DNA of 64,000 nucleotides from Spirodela intermedia (GCA_902729315.2 LR746279.1:3252501-3316500); one strand, 5' to 3'; counted from the first letter of the stretch, positions 1 to 13,709 are shown. The notes: generated by a model not told the origin, from the sequence alone. Numbers and translations are program-made.

Positions 1-828
1 TATCGTTTACTAATTTGAGAGGTTTATTATATTTTATCGATTTTTCGGCGGCTTAGTGTAAGCAGTTATGGTATAACCTACGAAAACTATTCATTTTTTC
101 ATGAGTTTTCTACGGTGATAAGGTTGACCCACTCGCCCTAGTTTATGTTTGATAAGGCTCCATTGTTTAGCTTGATTAGCTAAATAAGTCAACTAACCTT
201 TTCAAGTGGTCATGATTTTCATGTTGCTAAGACTTTACATGTTTTTCGCTAAGCACGACTTTAGATGTACTTTGTCCTGGCTTTTTGGATCATTTATGGT
301 TTGATGACAACAAAATAGCTATAAGGATAAAATTTTAATTTTACAATGTCATTAAATATTAAAAAGATATTAAAATATTTTTGCAACTCTCAAAAAAGTC
401 CCACATGATAAAATAATTCTTTCTTCCTATTTTTAGGAATTCAATCTTCCATCTTATTACATGAGATCTGACACTCATAGTGAGGAACTCACCACTGATA
501 GGTAATAAGAAATTATTAGGTGTCTAAATACCTTGCCCACTAAGTCACCAATGTTTTCTTTCTAGACTTATTGAATAGGAAGTAAGTCAACTCAGTTGAT
601 ATAATCATGGAATGGTGAGGCTATATTATTCAATGACCTAAATCATTCTAAATGAATATAGCCATCAAATTAAGGAAAAAAGTCAGGCATAAAATAGTTA
701 TTTTACATCACCATCATAGTTGAATATCAATGTGATCGCAAAATGTGCCCAGATACATTGAAGAAGCTGAAATACGCTCTATGTATGTTATTTTATATTT
801 TAAAGTAGTGTGGGTCTACATAGAGGGG

Positions 829-830
829 AT

Positions 831-865
<35 letters not shown>

Positions 866-866
866 T
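829..866. repeat. (GA)n-(G)n compound microsatellite
   Basis: A run of GA dinucleotides passes directly into a run of about nine to ten G. The same compound form recurs near 20457-20478. Confidence 0.9.
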
Positions 867-2096
867 TAATCATGACAAAAGATGACAAAATAGGGCAGAT
901 GACAAGAAACAGTCCTCATGGGAAAATTGATTTCTGACGTTACACAACCACTAAAAAATACCAAACATCATGAAAAGTTTAGAAGTATAAAAGGATTACT
1001 CTCTCTAGATTCAATAAGGAAAATTCATTCAAACCAGAAAATCAAGAAATCTACAAAGATATTCCACAACTAAGAGTGGCTTCTACACCATCAATCAAAT
1101 AAATGACACCATCAAGATGTTACATTGCAAAACGTGTAAGTGTGATAATTAGTTCTTATTTTTTTGTGAGTACTTCTAGTACTCGAGCGGACTTAAAAAG
1201 AATCGAAAAGGGATTAAGTGGGGACCTAAAGTCGTGAACTTAAAAATAACTAATGAGGTACTAATTTAATTGGTTACTTAGATATATGAATTTAGAAGAG
1301 AGCTCTAGGGTGCAATAATAAGTTGGCACAAACCATTAAATCTAGTGAAGGCTTGCTGTAACCTTTGTATCTAGTGTAACTCATTAAAGAATTAGTGGAA
1401 CCTAAGGAATAGTTATTAATAGGTTGGTTAGACCAAACCACACAAAAAATATGTCAATAGATTTTTAAAAAGGCTTGAGAAATTTTAGATATTATAAATA
1501 AATCAATACCCCCCTCCTCATTTGGTTCCTCATATTACCTTAGTATTATAATTAACAAAATGGGCAGGTAAGAATGAGCCTACTAGTAAAATAAAATAAA
1601 AATCTTCTTTCTTAACCATATGGATAATTTTACTCTCACACCTAAAAAGGAGGAGACTTAACCTAATTTATCACACTAAGAGACTAGTCAAGTCATAATA
1701 GGAAAAACAACCCTCAATTTTAAGAAAATGTATTTAAGAGTACATTAGTAATTTTAGTCTACAAATTATTCATATATCTTTTGTGACCCTTGAAAACATT
1801 TGATTACATTGAAATTTTCTTACAAGTTTGTGTATTATTTTCATACCAAGAAGTGAGCAGACTTTGAGTTGACCTGTTGGTAAATAGTCAATTTAAAGGG
1901 TATATTGTTACAAGAGAAATTAAGAAAAATGACCCAAAAAAAGTTCAAAATACCCCTAAACTAGCTCTTGTATGTGGGTTTTCATGTTTTTTTTTGTATT
2001 GATAGAATCAAAACAAAAAATAGATGTATATAAGAAAGATTTTCCACACTACCTGAAGTAGGAAAAATCATTCAAGGATTGGAGTCAAAGATTTAC

Positions 2097-2147
2097 TTTC
2101 ATGCACTCAAGCACCTTCACATCTGAAGATGCTTTGAGTGCATGAAA
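2097..2147. repeat. Inverted repeat (short hairpin)
   Basis: The left arm TTCATGCACTCAAGCA and the right arm TGCTTTGAGTGCATGAA are reverse complements apart from one extra T, and are separated by about 16 bases. The transcript could fold into a 16-17 bp stem. No flanking direct repeat was recognised, so a MITE cannot be shown. Confidence 0.7.
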
Positions 2148-4247
2148 CTAGGAGAAAGCTAGTCGAAATTTGTGTTCAGCATTTTCACAACATTAATTTA
2201 GCATAACTTAAGAATAAGGTACTAGAAGAGTAGAGTAGTCCAAGCGGGCAGAACCATAATATATCTTGTTCTCATAATTTGGATAGAAACTAAAATCCAA
2301 GAATGATTGGAGAAAGACCTGTTCAACCCCTTAGAAAAAGACCAACTCACCCTCCACCCAATCAATGAGTTGAAAAGAGAGATGACAAAATATGGGACAT
2401 CGTTTCATTTTGTACATAATTCAGTTATTTTATTTGATATCAATGGCAAAAGTGTGTCATACAAGATTATATTGTCTCTTACAATTAGTTCAATTTAGGT
2501 ACTTTGTTAGTAGATAATATTTATTATCAACCTTTGATGTTGCATCTGTCTAATCTTGGAAGAAAAGTGGAATATGACACATTGTGACATTTTCATCTAT
2601 CAATCGAAAATACTTTTCATTTGAAAGGTAACATTTGCTATCACCATATTTGAATCAACTATCTATTTTATTTCTCTTCTTCAATAATTTAGCACTCTTT
2701 CACATATACAAAGGCACAACCTTTATGAATTGATGATTTACTTGAAACAACTACAAGGAACATTTTCGTGTATTTCATGCTAATCAATCTTCTATTATGT
2801 TTGATAAGCTCTTAATAGTAGGGTCCATGAATCACATATTCATGGAAAAGGGCCCATGAGGTAAATATGATCAAGGATTATGCAAGATGGTCTTTGCACA
2901 CAACTTTCTTCATGTTGCTGAAATCACTTAAGATGTCTTTCCATCTAACCCCATCAATTATTTATCCAATGAGCTCACAAATGGAAAATCTAGTTATGAA
3001 ATATCCTACAAAGAGCATGCTTTCAATACACATGAGGTAAAAATCATGACTTCCATATATGGATACTGGTGATATGTATCACACAAAGAAAGCTTCTAAA
3101 TATTGACATGGGAAAAAAACTTACAATGTCAAATTATATCTCATAGTAGCAATCATGATTCCAATCTGATCGATTTCTATCGTTTTTCTAATGTTGTTGC
3201 TCAATGCTTTTCCATGACAAGCTTTTGGCTTGTCTATTATCAGGCTTTTGTTCTGATGAATCTTCCAAGTTTTCTTCAAAAACGTTTGTGATTAACTTCT
3301 TCAAGAACACATACTATAGATTCAATGCTCATGCTAGAATAAGATATTTATTTATAGTAGTTTTGGCTTATATATGTAAAGTTGGGAATGATGCAGGTTA
3401 AGTAATGTGAACCATGTTTCAAAAATCGTATCACAATGTGAAAGATGGTCAAATATTTGCCATAAAACGCCAAAAATGGCTGGTTCATAAATTTTGTAAT
3501 AACGTTTATTTCCCTTGAGGTGTTGCAATAAGCAATTTTCGAAAACAAATTGATACTATATTCATAGTCACTCTCTCACCTTCCCAACACACCTAGTCTA
3601 GTCACTCTTCCCCATAAAAAGAGTATCACTCATATCCAACAAGTTAATCTATCAATTGGGCATCCTCACCAGATCAACATTAGAATTTAATCCTCCACCA
3701 TTCAACCTCAGATATTTTTTTTACCATTTAACCCCTAACATCTCAACCAGCATCCCACTTTGTGCATTCTTCCACTCCACTCCAAGATGTTTACATGCAC
3801 AACATGTTGCCCATCTCCATGAGCAATAATACCCTCTTGCAGATGAATCATGTCCTTGTTAGCAACATGATATGCACCACCAACAATATAATAAGCATGC
3901 TGCATCTAGGAGATTAATATGATGTAATGCTGCTAAAATTTGGACAAGTAAAGATATATAAAACGGAAGAGTAGGCCTCCAAGAGAGCTTGTGGAGAAAG
4001 AATTGATGGGTGGAAGGCAGCTACATGTAAGTCAGGGGTGATTAATTTACATGAAATAGCTAAAACTGAGGAAAAGGGTAAGTAGAGCTCAAAAAGACAA
4101 AAATATGAGCAGCAACAGTTTGAGAAACTCAAAGCCTCATGATGATCAAAGCCTAGCTACCTCGGTCGCACGCCACATCGAGCAGGCTCGTGTGTCAAAA
4201 AAAGGAAGAGCACAGCAGGCTGGTGGGTTAGCCAGGTTCAGCGGCAG

Positions 4248-7200
4248 CTATGTCGGTGGGAAGAACCTGTTGAGGTTGAAGGGAAGGGAGTAGAACTCTT
4301 CGTTCCTGTTGTCTCCTCTGAAGGTCCTAAATTTCACCCACCAGGGCATCCCCCTGTCCTTCTTGCTCTTCTCAACGTCCAAGGTGTTGTCCAAGAAGAC
4401 GGCCACAATCAGTCCGACAGTCGGTGGCGACAAGAAGATCGTGTTGAGAAACCCGTTGAACTGCCGATAAATCAAAGGTATACCTTTAGCACTGAGGAGA
4501 TTCTGATCGACATAGCCATTCACAGAGTGGTGGGCAATTGCAATTGAAACAGAATACTAACCCATCCTGAGCGGGTGTGAACTGGGCCGTGACCGGAGGA
4601 GACCAAAGAATCATTGAAGTACTGAGGGACTGATATGCCAAGAAAGAGCGACAGACCAGTGATGATGAGATTTCTCATTGAGTTCATGTTGGTGAACTGA
4701 AGGAAGGATAAGCCAACAGATGCTGCAAGATTTCACAGGAAGATGCTATCACTGCAGGCAGAAAAGATATGTGTTTCCTCTGTAGCCAATCGATATGCTT
4801 ACCCACAAGGCCAAAGAACAAGCAGTACAAAGCAGCAAAGATAGGGAACGGAATTGATGCAAAAATCGCCCCAAATTTGCCTGCAAGAAAGGAGCACTTC
4901 GAGTGAGAGTGGAGCATAAGGTGCCACAGAAATTGTGAAGCACCACATTGAGAAACCCAGACCCAAGATGGAGAAGAAGATCATGAAGCCAGCTGAGAGC
5001 TGAACGACTCTTCGGCTGCCGACTCGAGTTATCCCAAGAAGCCCAACATTTTCTCTGAAATTCGAAAAACCCATGTCAGAATCATCCTATATAGGTTGCT
5101 AAAAAAAGGCATGAGGGAACCTCTGTGGAGACGATGGTCCTTACACAGAGACTGTAGAACCTGAGACTGTACCGAAAAGGCCATCGAGCAAAACACCTAT
5201 TCCCTGCAAATGCAGCAATTGGATGAACAACAAAAATAAATGTGCTTTTTTCACCAGTTAATACTCAACAGCTGATATTTGGAATAAGCTACAAAAGTGA
5301 AAAATACGAACTACAAAATATCTGTCATCTAAAAATTGACAACCCTATCTTAAAGCAAAACGTCCATCAACTTTTCATCATGACGTGATTTTCATAGTAC
5401 AGGCAGGATATCTTCCTAGAAAAGTGAAGCTCCTAACCAGTGGAACAGATCATATCATGCATGATCTTAGGCCCAGATCACCACCTAACCTTTAGTAGAG
5501 CCAAAAATGGCATTCTCGTCTGTAAATGTCAACTTCTCTTTCAACAAAGAAACTGAAAACCAAATCTTATAACCGGAAAACAACGATCTTCTCCTTTTTC
5601 TTGTTTTTACTTTTAATTATCTTTCTATCTCAATACTGACTCGGCATATTCCTAAGATAACAAGAGAAGAACAAGCATATCTGTCGCCTGAAGAATATGC
5701 CATAGTATAGTGGCTGCTTAAGATGATTTCCAGGTAGCTAAGCTAACTTCTGTTGTACAGTGACCCAGTCATAGATGGCAAAAGTAGTATAGCAGCAAGA
5801 AAAACAGACCAGAATAGAAATACGATACAAAAGTGCATCAACCAATATTATTATTTTTAGATTAATTTCAGAGTTTACCTGCCAGCCAATACCTCTACTC
5901 AGGACATACGCAGGTGGAGGTGTTGCAATAGCCAGTCGAGATGCTGCCTTGTATGCACCTGTTGACTGCATACACAGAAAGGGCAAAGGCAGGGAGCTAC
6001 TGATTGGCGCCAACAAAGAAAACACTCAGTAGCTATGGATGGGCAGATGGGCATGTCAAGAGAGGATATGAATGCCATGATGATGTACTAAGAAACAAAA
6101 ATGTACTCGTATCCCAATCAAAGCCAAAAAGTCGCATGCATCAATGAAGAAATGTTGGGGAATACCTCTACAAGTGAAACCAGGACAGCTGCCATCATAG
6201 CAACACTATGACCAGCATCAAATGTTGGAGGACCCCATTGCAAAGGATATGGAAACTTGAACCTAGGGAAAAGGAAACATGATCTATATAAGATTGACGG
6301 ACACTTCCGATCAAACACACCATATCAGCAGAAGCTTTACATACCAAGGAGCAGAAGAGATGAGATTAGCTCGGTCTGTACGGCAACTATCTTGAGTTCT
6401 TTCAGATCTATGCTTGTATGCACCTCCAGCTGTTAAAATAATGGCATATATCCAAATAATAGAAACGCTGATGAGAACTGGAAAGCGCTCAAAAATTGGA
6501 ATCTCTTTAAGTGGCCTACGGTGCTTCAAATACTGCATTTTAGAAATAGTAAGTTGCTGTGAGTACTAAAGACGTTCTTCAGGAAGGCAATTATCTCGAA
6601 TAATTTATTTCTTTTTTTCTTGGGGGGGAAAAAAAGCAAACTGCATACCTGTGACAAACCAATTGTCAATAGGAGCATTGGTATCCCAATTTCTACACAA
6701 TTACCCACCTAAGTACAAAGAATGGCAGCACATATGCTTTTAGAAGAAGTGTGCTTAATCTTAATTATAGCGTGTCCAACAGTAACTGACTTACTGCAGG
6801 AAAGCCTCGTTCAAACAGCCCCAAACCAACCAACGCAATCACAGGTGCCACACCCAGTGGACTAAAAAACCTATAGTCTTCCCATAAAAAAATTAAATTT
6901 GATTAGAGGTCATGTGAATCAATATAATTTAACGAGAATGAATTCAACTAAAAGATACCTTGAAAATATTCCCCATAACTGGCTGTAACCAAGAATGATT
7001 TGTAAACTAGAGGCTACTATTAGTGCCCCTTGAATTGCACGCATAGTTTGTATAAACCGCTGCATATTTAACAAATTTGAGCAAATCTCACTTCCTTGAC
7101 AGTTGCATCACAATAGGATGACAAAAAAAAAAGAAAAAAAAAAATTCAAGAACATACCTCATGTGGATCAGAGATCCGCAACAGTGAGGAATCCCGTATG

Positions 7201-10200
7201 ATGTGAAGGATGGGGATAACATATGAAAACGAACCCCCTACGACAGTTGGCAAGCGTGTTCCAAATAATGCTTGAAGGAGAGTATTTATCCCAGATACAA
7301 ACAACAGTGTTTGTATGACTCTTGCCTTGTCACCCTATATTATGTGAATAAGCATCAAAAGGACAGAATAGATAGAAGTTAGGCAAGAAACTTCACAATA
7401 TTGTAATGACGGTCTTTGCTAAGTGCGATGGTTTAGGCTTACATCAGTGCCACCCATCATCGGTACAAGCATCGAAGGAATCATAACTGTTGTCCCAAGC
7501 ATTAAGATGTAATTTTGGAATGCCAATAAGATAGTTTCAACTGCATGAAAAAAAATTAAAAAAAATCAAGCACATGAAAACTTGATCAAAAGACTAGATA
7601 GGTACTCAAGCAACGAGGAGCAAATTCAAGCTGAAGTTCACAATAATATGTAAGGGTAGATACGAAACTGAAAATAAATAAGCACAAGAAATTGCGAAAA
7701 TTAACAAAGATTTGGATAATGGAATATGCATAAAACATGAGCAAGGAACAGATACCTCCTCAGCCAGCAAGGAGAAAATTAAAGATGAATTTCACAATAA
7801 TATGTAAACTTACGGACAAACATGTGAATTTCACAAAGAAATTAAGGAACAAAAATGAGCAGCTCAACCAAATTTTAAAAAATGGCAACAGAAGCAAGTG
7901 GGTACAGCCCATAAGAAGTACAGCATCAACACAAGAAACAAGACCTTCCAAGATACTCTTCGCATTATACCCCATTTGAATTATAATATATTTAAAATAA
8001 TGAAGTCTTAGATACTCGTCTTTTATGTTAATATGGTAGATATTATAAGTGTTAATGGGATAGGCAAGCCCAGCCGGTAGTTCCAGGGCTTGGGCTTCAA
8101 AATCCGGCCTCATTGAATGTTAAGGTCAGACCCAACCTGGACACCCATTTGGCAGAGTATCCAGAAGCCTACCAAAATTACCATGGGGTCAATTATATGC
8201 CATAAAGAGGATCAAATAACTGCACTCTGATATTTAAAATTGATGCATACAACCATCTCCTATATGTATGGAATCGTCACATCAAAATGCCATATTCCAT
8301 CACAGGATATAATTTCCCAGAAGAGGATCACACAATACTCCAGAAGATCATTTCACTGCACGAAAACTAGACCAGAAAACATGGCCAGATATGTGTAAAT
8401 TCTTTTCAGAATTTTCTCTTTCAAGAAGGAACGAAAATATGCTCGAAGCAAGTAAGCACATCCTGTTGGATATTCATTCAATAATATAAATTCTACAGAT
8501 CCAGATGAACATAAAGTTAGGATACTGAAACCACCTGATGCCTGGATTGACCTTCACATGGTTCTACCAAGACTAATGTGAGCATCCACTGTAGGGCGTA
8601 AGGTGGGTAAAATAAAATCAAACATAGATCAATGCCTAGGGACCAAGAATTGTTACAACGGAGACAAATAATGCAATCGAATCTGACGAAGAATTGTCCA
8701 TATAGAGGAAAAACAGGAAGTCATTTTATGTACGTCTGCATGTTTATTCTTCAGATACCACACATTACATGTCGAGTGATCTGCCAAAAAAATTACATAA
8801 ATTGGGAACGGTAGCTTCCCAATTAAGTCCAATAAGGTAATTTCCCTGATGGTGGAAAGAAAAAGCAGAATATAAAAAAAGTATGACGGCCAAGAAAGAA
8901 CAGATATTAGTTAGATGATGGCTACATGCTCCCAAATCCCAGGAAAAACAGCATTTAATAGCACTAGATAAAACGCAATTTCAAGCGCAATAAGTTACAA
9001 TCATCACCAACTAGACCTCTAAGAATAAATTATTCTTTCCCTTTTCACCATAACTACACATGTGTATAAGCATCGAGATAAGGGCAATGACTTAAACAGA
9101 GTATGCAAGACCCACGTGTTCAGCCAGCAGAGCTGTCAGCCTGTATCTTTTCGTTGGCCTCAAAAAGTATCATCTGCCAACCACAAGTTAGTCTTGAAAA
9201 GAGCACCTATTCATGCACCGAGGCAATCACTACCTCGTTTTTTACTGACAGCTTTTACTTTAATAATTACTGTCTCATTGTTCTTGGACGAGAAGCATAT
9301 TCAGCTTTACATTCAGAAAAATAGTGATGGAGAAACCAAGACCTAGAGGTAAAAATCTTGAAAAAGAAAAACAGAGGAGAAACGGGCAGAGAGCAATTTC
9401 CCAGTTCTAAATTGCAAAAAACATCAAGTCTCAGAAGAAAAAAAAAAAACGAAGCAAGGTAGGATCTAAAAAAAAAGGTTGCGAAAGTGATCTACAACCG
9501 AGATCTTATAGCCACATATAGAGGTTGAGAAAGTGACAGCATCCCCTTCTGCAAACATACCATGTGATCAAACACATTACACTAGAACAGTAAAGAAAGC
9601 ATCCCAAAAGAGGAAGAGGAATCTAGCTGAAGCCAGCATTCAAAACAGCACTCTCCCACGCAAAAGAAAATAACATCTGAGCCCCGATGTGGTACCATTA
9701 TTCCACTAATCCTCTGAGAAAGGCCATCCAACACTTTTTCAGCGAGTTACAGTCGATATATTGCTTTTCACAGATATCCATTCAACTCACAACGAGACAA
9801 TCTTGTGCCACACATCTGTCGGTGCTTGGTTCGGATGCACCAGGCAGATGTATGGCTTGGGACGCATGCGTTAATTGAAATACATGTCCAACATTAATAC
9901 CAATAATAGCACTCGGTACTCATGCTCCCTCTCCCTAGTCCTGTCCATCTTCAGCTGAAGCAGGTTTTTTATCTTGAAAAGGTCAAACAGATTTATATGA
10001 AAATAAACGAATGAAAAACGAAGAACAAAAACGGAAGTTTCACCCACATCCACCACAGAATTTCATAGGGTTGGACCAGCGATTCATTATAAAATGAATT
10101 TAGTCATATCAATGCTCAAGGTATGGTAACCTTGTCAGAATAAGAAATGAATACACGGAAATAAGTGATATCTTATATGCTAACCTTCTCAAATCTGAAA

Positions 10201-11351
10201 CGTTTCTTCTAAGTAAGCACTAATATTAGGTAGCCAATAACTTGCTGAAATTTTAAGAATTGAACAAAATCAACATCACATGATTGCTAAAAATAGCTAC
10301 TTTGGGTGATTACTTTCGGTGAATTTCCAGAAACTTGGGATATAGAGAGAAATTGCAGAGATTTTTCTGGAGTAAGTGGACTGCTCATTTCTGTACTTCA
10401 AGAATCTAACATACGACCGACCTGAACCTGATGTAAATACAAAAACTCTGTGACTTTATTCGCGTAGAAAAGAATGTGCGAGCGAGCTGCTGGAAGATCA
10501 GCATGGTTGAAAGAAAAAAGAGGTCAACAGCTATGGACCCAAAAGGACGACAGACATAAGATGCAAAGGATGCCTTAGAACGGCAAGAAAGACGTAACAG
10601 AAAATTTCTATACAGTATAAATCACGAACACTCTCACTCCCAAGAGAAAGAATGTCCACAGCGCACCCCCCTTAACAGAGGAACAGGAAGCAAAACAACA
10701 AGGGCAATGCTGGGTGCACGGGTCAAGGAACTGTCAGAGAATGCCCATAGGCTAATGAGGCATCCCCAAGACCTGGTCATGTCAGTCTCTACCTCTTACA
10801 AGCATGTGATCACATTTCTTTCTCACATCCAGACAGAATTTGATCCCCTTGCCGACATACAGATGTCAGAAGTTCATGAAGAACATGCTAAATGCAGGAA
10901 AAGCTCATTTGTCTGTTCCTGCCACTGAGGAAAAGCACTGGAAGCAGTAGCTCTTGGAGAAGACCATCCCCTAAGCAAATCGTGCCTAGAAATAGAGCGA
11001 GTGCAGTGCATCTCAAGGTTACCCACAAATCGGGTGAAAGCACAAGACAATATAGAAGATTATCATGCCCATGGAGATAAGCCGATTTGTGATCTCTGCA
11101 ACGTTCTTCGACGGAGATGGAAGAAATAACATGGCGGCCACTTGTGATCTCTGCAGCAGTTTGGAAATCACTGAAGACAATGGGATGGTCCCTTCCCTTG
11201 CGGGAGAGACCGATGAGAAAGCAGCAGCATTTTCCCATGCGACGAGAAGAACTCGGTGACAGGATCAACCACTACGGCTCCAATGGATATGATGACGTGA
11301 ACGTGAGAGCGAATACGTTAAGGTAGGAGTAGCATTAGCATGCACGCAGAG

Positions 11352-11387
<36 letters not shown>

Positions 11388-11471
11388 CATACTCCAGGGA
11401 GGATTGGAGTCTATGCAGTACTCAAGGTCTTGAAGCTGTTCCATGGGCGGGTGACTTATGTCCGCCGCCAT
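4248..11471 (-). CDS. NAT: Nucleobase-ascorbate transporter (NAT/NCS2 family), 14 exons, 521 aa
   Basis: Membrane permease of the NAT/NCS2 family; members move purines, uracil or, in some animals, ascorbate. The substrate of this one cannot be read from sequence. Coding exons in transcript order are 11471-11393, 7540-7443, 7334-7158, 7059-6959, 6870-6795, 6708-6649, 6532-6345, 6262-6166, 5965-5879, 5203-5145, 5054-4963, 4880-4803, 4722-4562 and 4460-4248. They sum to 1566 nt, are all in frame and use GT/AG borders. The start MAADISHPPMEQLQ and the end FNLNRFFPPT match the NAT1-NAT4-type plant clade, as does the length (about 520-525 aa). The NAT signature ENVGLLGITR lies at residues 342-351 and SRRVVQ follows it. 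The TM1 motif reads FQNY rather than the QH form of many NATs, which I recall as usual for this subclade. Intron 1 is 3.85 kb. The gene is divergent from the VFB gene. Confidence 0.95.
7541..11392 (-). other. Intron 1 of the NAT gene (3.85 kb)
   Basis: Long first intron between the 26-codon first coding exon and exon 2. Its reading frames (for example 7760-8113 and 10888-11268) have no family motif and no splice context, and no second gene was found inside it. Just downstream of the donor it carries a CT microsatellite on the coding strand (11352-11385). Confidence 0.85.
11352..11385. repeat. (GA)n microsatellite, (CT)n on the NAT coding strand
   Basis: About 17 dinucleotide units. They start only a few bases downstream of the NAT intron 1 donor (GTATGC at 11392-11387 on the minus strand), so the pre-mRNA carries a long pyrimidine tract next to the 5' splice site. 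Confidence 0.9.
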
Positions 11472-12050
11472 TGCAGAAAATTCTCCCCGAAACGAATACC
11501 CTGTGCTGAGGCAAAACGGAAGAAGAACAGGAAGAGGAGGAAGCAGAGGAAGAAGGAAGAAGAAGCAAGCCGCAGAAACGGAATAACCCGATGCCGAAAG
11601 GAGAAGGAAAAAGGCAAGGGGAGAAAGGTGGCCAAAGGAGAAGAGATGCGGAAACACTCTCCTTAAACAGGAGGGAGAAGAGCAGAGAAGAGAGAGAGAG
11701 AGAAACAGTCGCCAAAGTGTTCACAGAGAGAAAGAGAGGCGGAGAAGAGGAAGTAGTAGTAGTAGTAGAAGGAGAAGAAAGCCTCTCTAGGATTCCCCTC
11801 CCCGTTCCTCAAAACTCGCCTCCTTCCCAAGGACAGAAGGCCACCACCTCTTTTTGAAATTCGCATGCCGCCATGACAGAACCGTCCCCCTCTCTCTTCT
11901 CTTATTTCGAGACTGCCCCCATCTCCCTCTCCCCCCGCAGACATTATAACTGCGCCAGCTTTCCTCTCCCCCCCCCCCACCACACCTGCAACTGATCCCC
12001 CTCATCCGACCCTCCCACAGCAGACACCAAGGAATCTCTCACCACTCGAC
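11472..12050 (-). promoter_or_regulatory. CT-rich leader and proximal promoter of the NAT gene
   Basis: Upstream of the NAT start codon the minus strand is strongly pyrimidine-rich for several hundred bases, with CTT, CCT and CT repeats. This is a common form of plant 5' leader and core promoter. The long frames in this stretch are products of the biased composition. The transcription start cannot be fixed from sequence. Confidence 0.5.
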
Positions 12051-12747
12051 TCTCCAATGCGGTCAAAACTTCAGAAACATGGCTACCCTTCTGGCTCAAA
12101 ACGATCCCCATTCCACGAATCAGCAAGAACGGAGACGGAGTCCATCTCCTCTAATCGTCTGAAACTGAACGACTGCGGAAACCTAAACGGATGTAACTCC
12201 CCAAATTTTCAAGCATCAAAGCCCATCAGCAGCCCCGAGGAGGCTGCGATCTTCCCCTACTGTTCTCCACTGTTTGCGCCCCGCTCGGACCGCACAATCA
12301 CGTATACCCGCCATGAATTGTGGCTGCCCGTCTGTAAATGCACCGCATTTACTGCCCCCCTTTCCTCTGTTACCGCATTCACTCTTTACCCCACCCCCCC
12401 GATCCCAGGCCCCTTCAAAACTTGACAATTACCAATAACCCTCCAATTATTTTATATTTATACTTGTACTTCAACCCCGGGAAATTTTTGCAATAAATAC
12501 CGATGAGGGTATTTTTGTCCTTTAAAGCGCCCTACGAGAATGTCTCTTCATCAAGAACGATCGAGAATCTACGGGCGAATATTAATAATAGTAAAATCGC
12601 CTCATTTTTGCCCTCAAGGATTGAGAAAATTACATTTTTGCCCACATCCATGAGCTGGAAGGGAACCGGATCCCTCCCACCCGTGACGCTGCTTTGACTA
12701 CTTTCGAAGCAGCCTTCTTTTATTTATTAATTAATCCGCCTCTTATA
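12051..12747. other. Intergenic spacer of the divergent NAT/VFB pair
   Basis: About 700 bp between the CT-rich NAT leader and the tandem repeat array. A frame at 12057-12425 has no recognisable domain. No regulatory motif stands out beyond AT-rich tracts near 12720-12790. Confidence 0.4.
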
Positions 12748-12893
12748 CGACTAATCCTCCTTTAATAAACTAATTAGCAAATTAACTGAAGACTAGTCAA
12801 CCCAAAGTTTTGACACGTGGGCCTCTCTGAAAATGGGCCGGCGGGCCATCCTGTCGGCCCAATAACGAAAGCTAGCCCACAAGCCGCGGTCAG

Positions 12894-12942
<49 letters not shown>

Positions 12943-13271
12943 ATCCTACTTTAATAAAGTAATTAGCATACTGAAAATAGTCGACCAATGTTATGGCCAC
13001 GTGGGCCTTTCTGAAAATGGGCTAGCGAACCAGCCCGTTAGGCCCAATAAAAGAAAGCTAACCCACAAGCTCCGATAAAAGAGACATATATATATATATG
13101 ACTAATCCTACTTTAATAAACTAATTAGCATATTCATCTAGTCAACCAACTTTATGGCCACGTGGGCCTCCTGAAATAGGCTGCCCCCAGCCCGTTAGGC
13201 CCAATAATGAATCCAGTCCACAATCCCAGCTACAGAGAGAGAGGGAGAGAGGGAGAGAGGGAGAGAGAAAG
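12748..13271. repeat. Three tandem copies of a 160-190 bp promoter unit
   Basis: Units begin at about 12748, 12937 and 13099, each with GACTAATCCTMCTTTAATAA. Each then carries TAATTAGCA, a GTCRAC core, ACGTGGGCC, a GCC(C)-rich stretch and GGCCCAATAA, and ends in a microsatellite: (GA)n in units 1 and 3, (TA)n in unit 2. ACGTGG is the core of G-box/ABRE elements and GTCAAC of W-box-like sites. The array lies 1.3 kb upstream of the NAT start codon and about 0.8 kb upstream of the VFB start codon, so it could serve both genes. Regulatory function is inference. Confidence 0.88.
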
Positions 13272-13709
13272 AGTGTGTTTTGAAATGACGCCGTTGTACC
13301 GACCGCTGACGAGATGACGTGGATGGCATGTTCGCTTGAACGCAACGTTGCGGATGGCAACAGGACGGCGACGAGACGGCCCTCCTCTGCCCCGGGCGCC
13401 CGGTCGTGCATTGCTGGCGAAGACGCGGTCTACGAACTCCGTCGTACGTGCGCGTCGCGGAGAGGGTGAGAGGAGGGCGGCGGTGACCGGAAGCGGCGCC
13501 GATAGCGACTGCTTCCCGGGGGAACGTGCAAATCTGGGACATAATATCTCCACGAACTGCTCCTTCGAAAAATACTAAAAATGGGTTTTGAACGAGTTTT
13601 ACTCAATAAATAAATAGAGAATTAATAAATATGGGCGATAAGGCTGCGAGATGGAGAGCGAGAAAAAGGAAGAGAGAGAGAGAGGGAGGGAGAGCGTGAT
13701 GGAGAGAGA

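Larger units (their letters stand above)
1..4240. other. AT-rich intergenic region, no gene recognised
   Basis: About 4.2 kb of AT-rich sequence. The longest frames are 60-72 codons, lack family motifs, and have no supporting splice context. The style (long AT-rich stretches, few CG dinucleotides) fits old methylated transposon debris, but no reverse transcriptase, integrase or transposase motif could be read, so no element is named. A GA microsatellite and one short hairpin inside it are listed separately. Confidence 0.6.

Noticed and set aside
7760-8113. 117-codon minus-strand frame in NAT intron 1
   Set aside because: No motif and no similarity that I recognise; AT-rich intron composition.
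11265-11724. Long frames (100-130 codons) around the NAT first exon
   Set aside because: Only the 26 codons at 11471-11393 are coding; the rest reads through CT/GA-rich leader and intron sequence.
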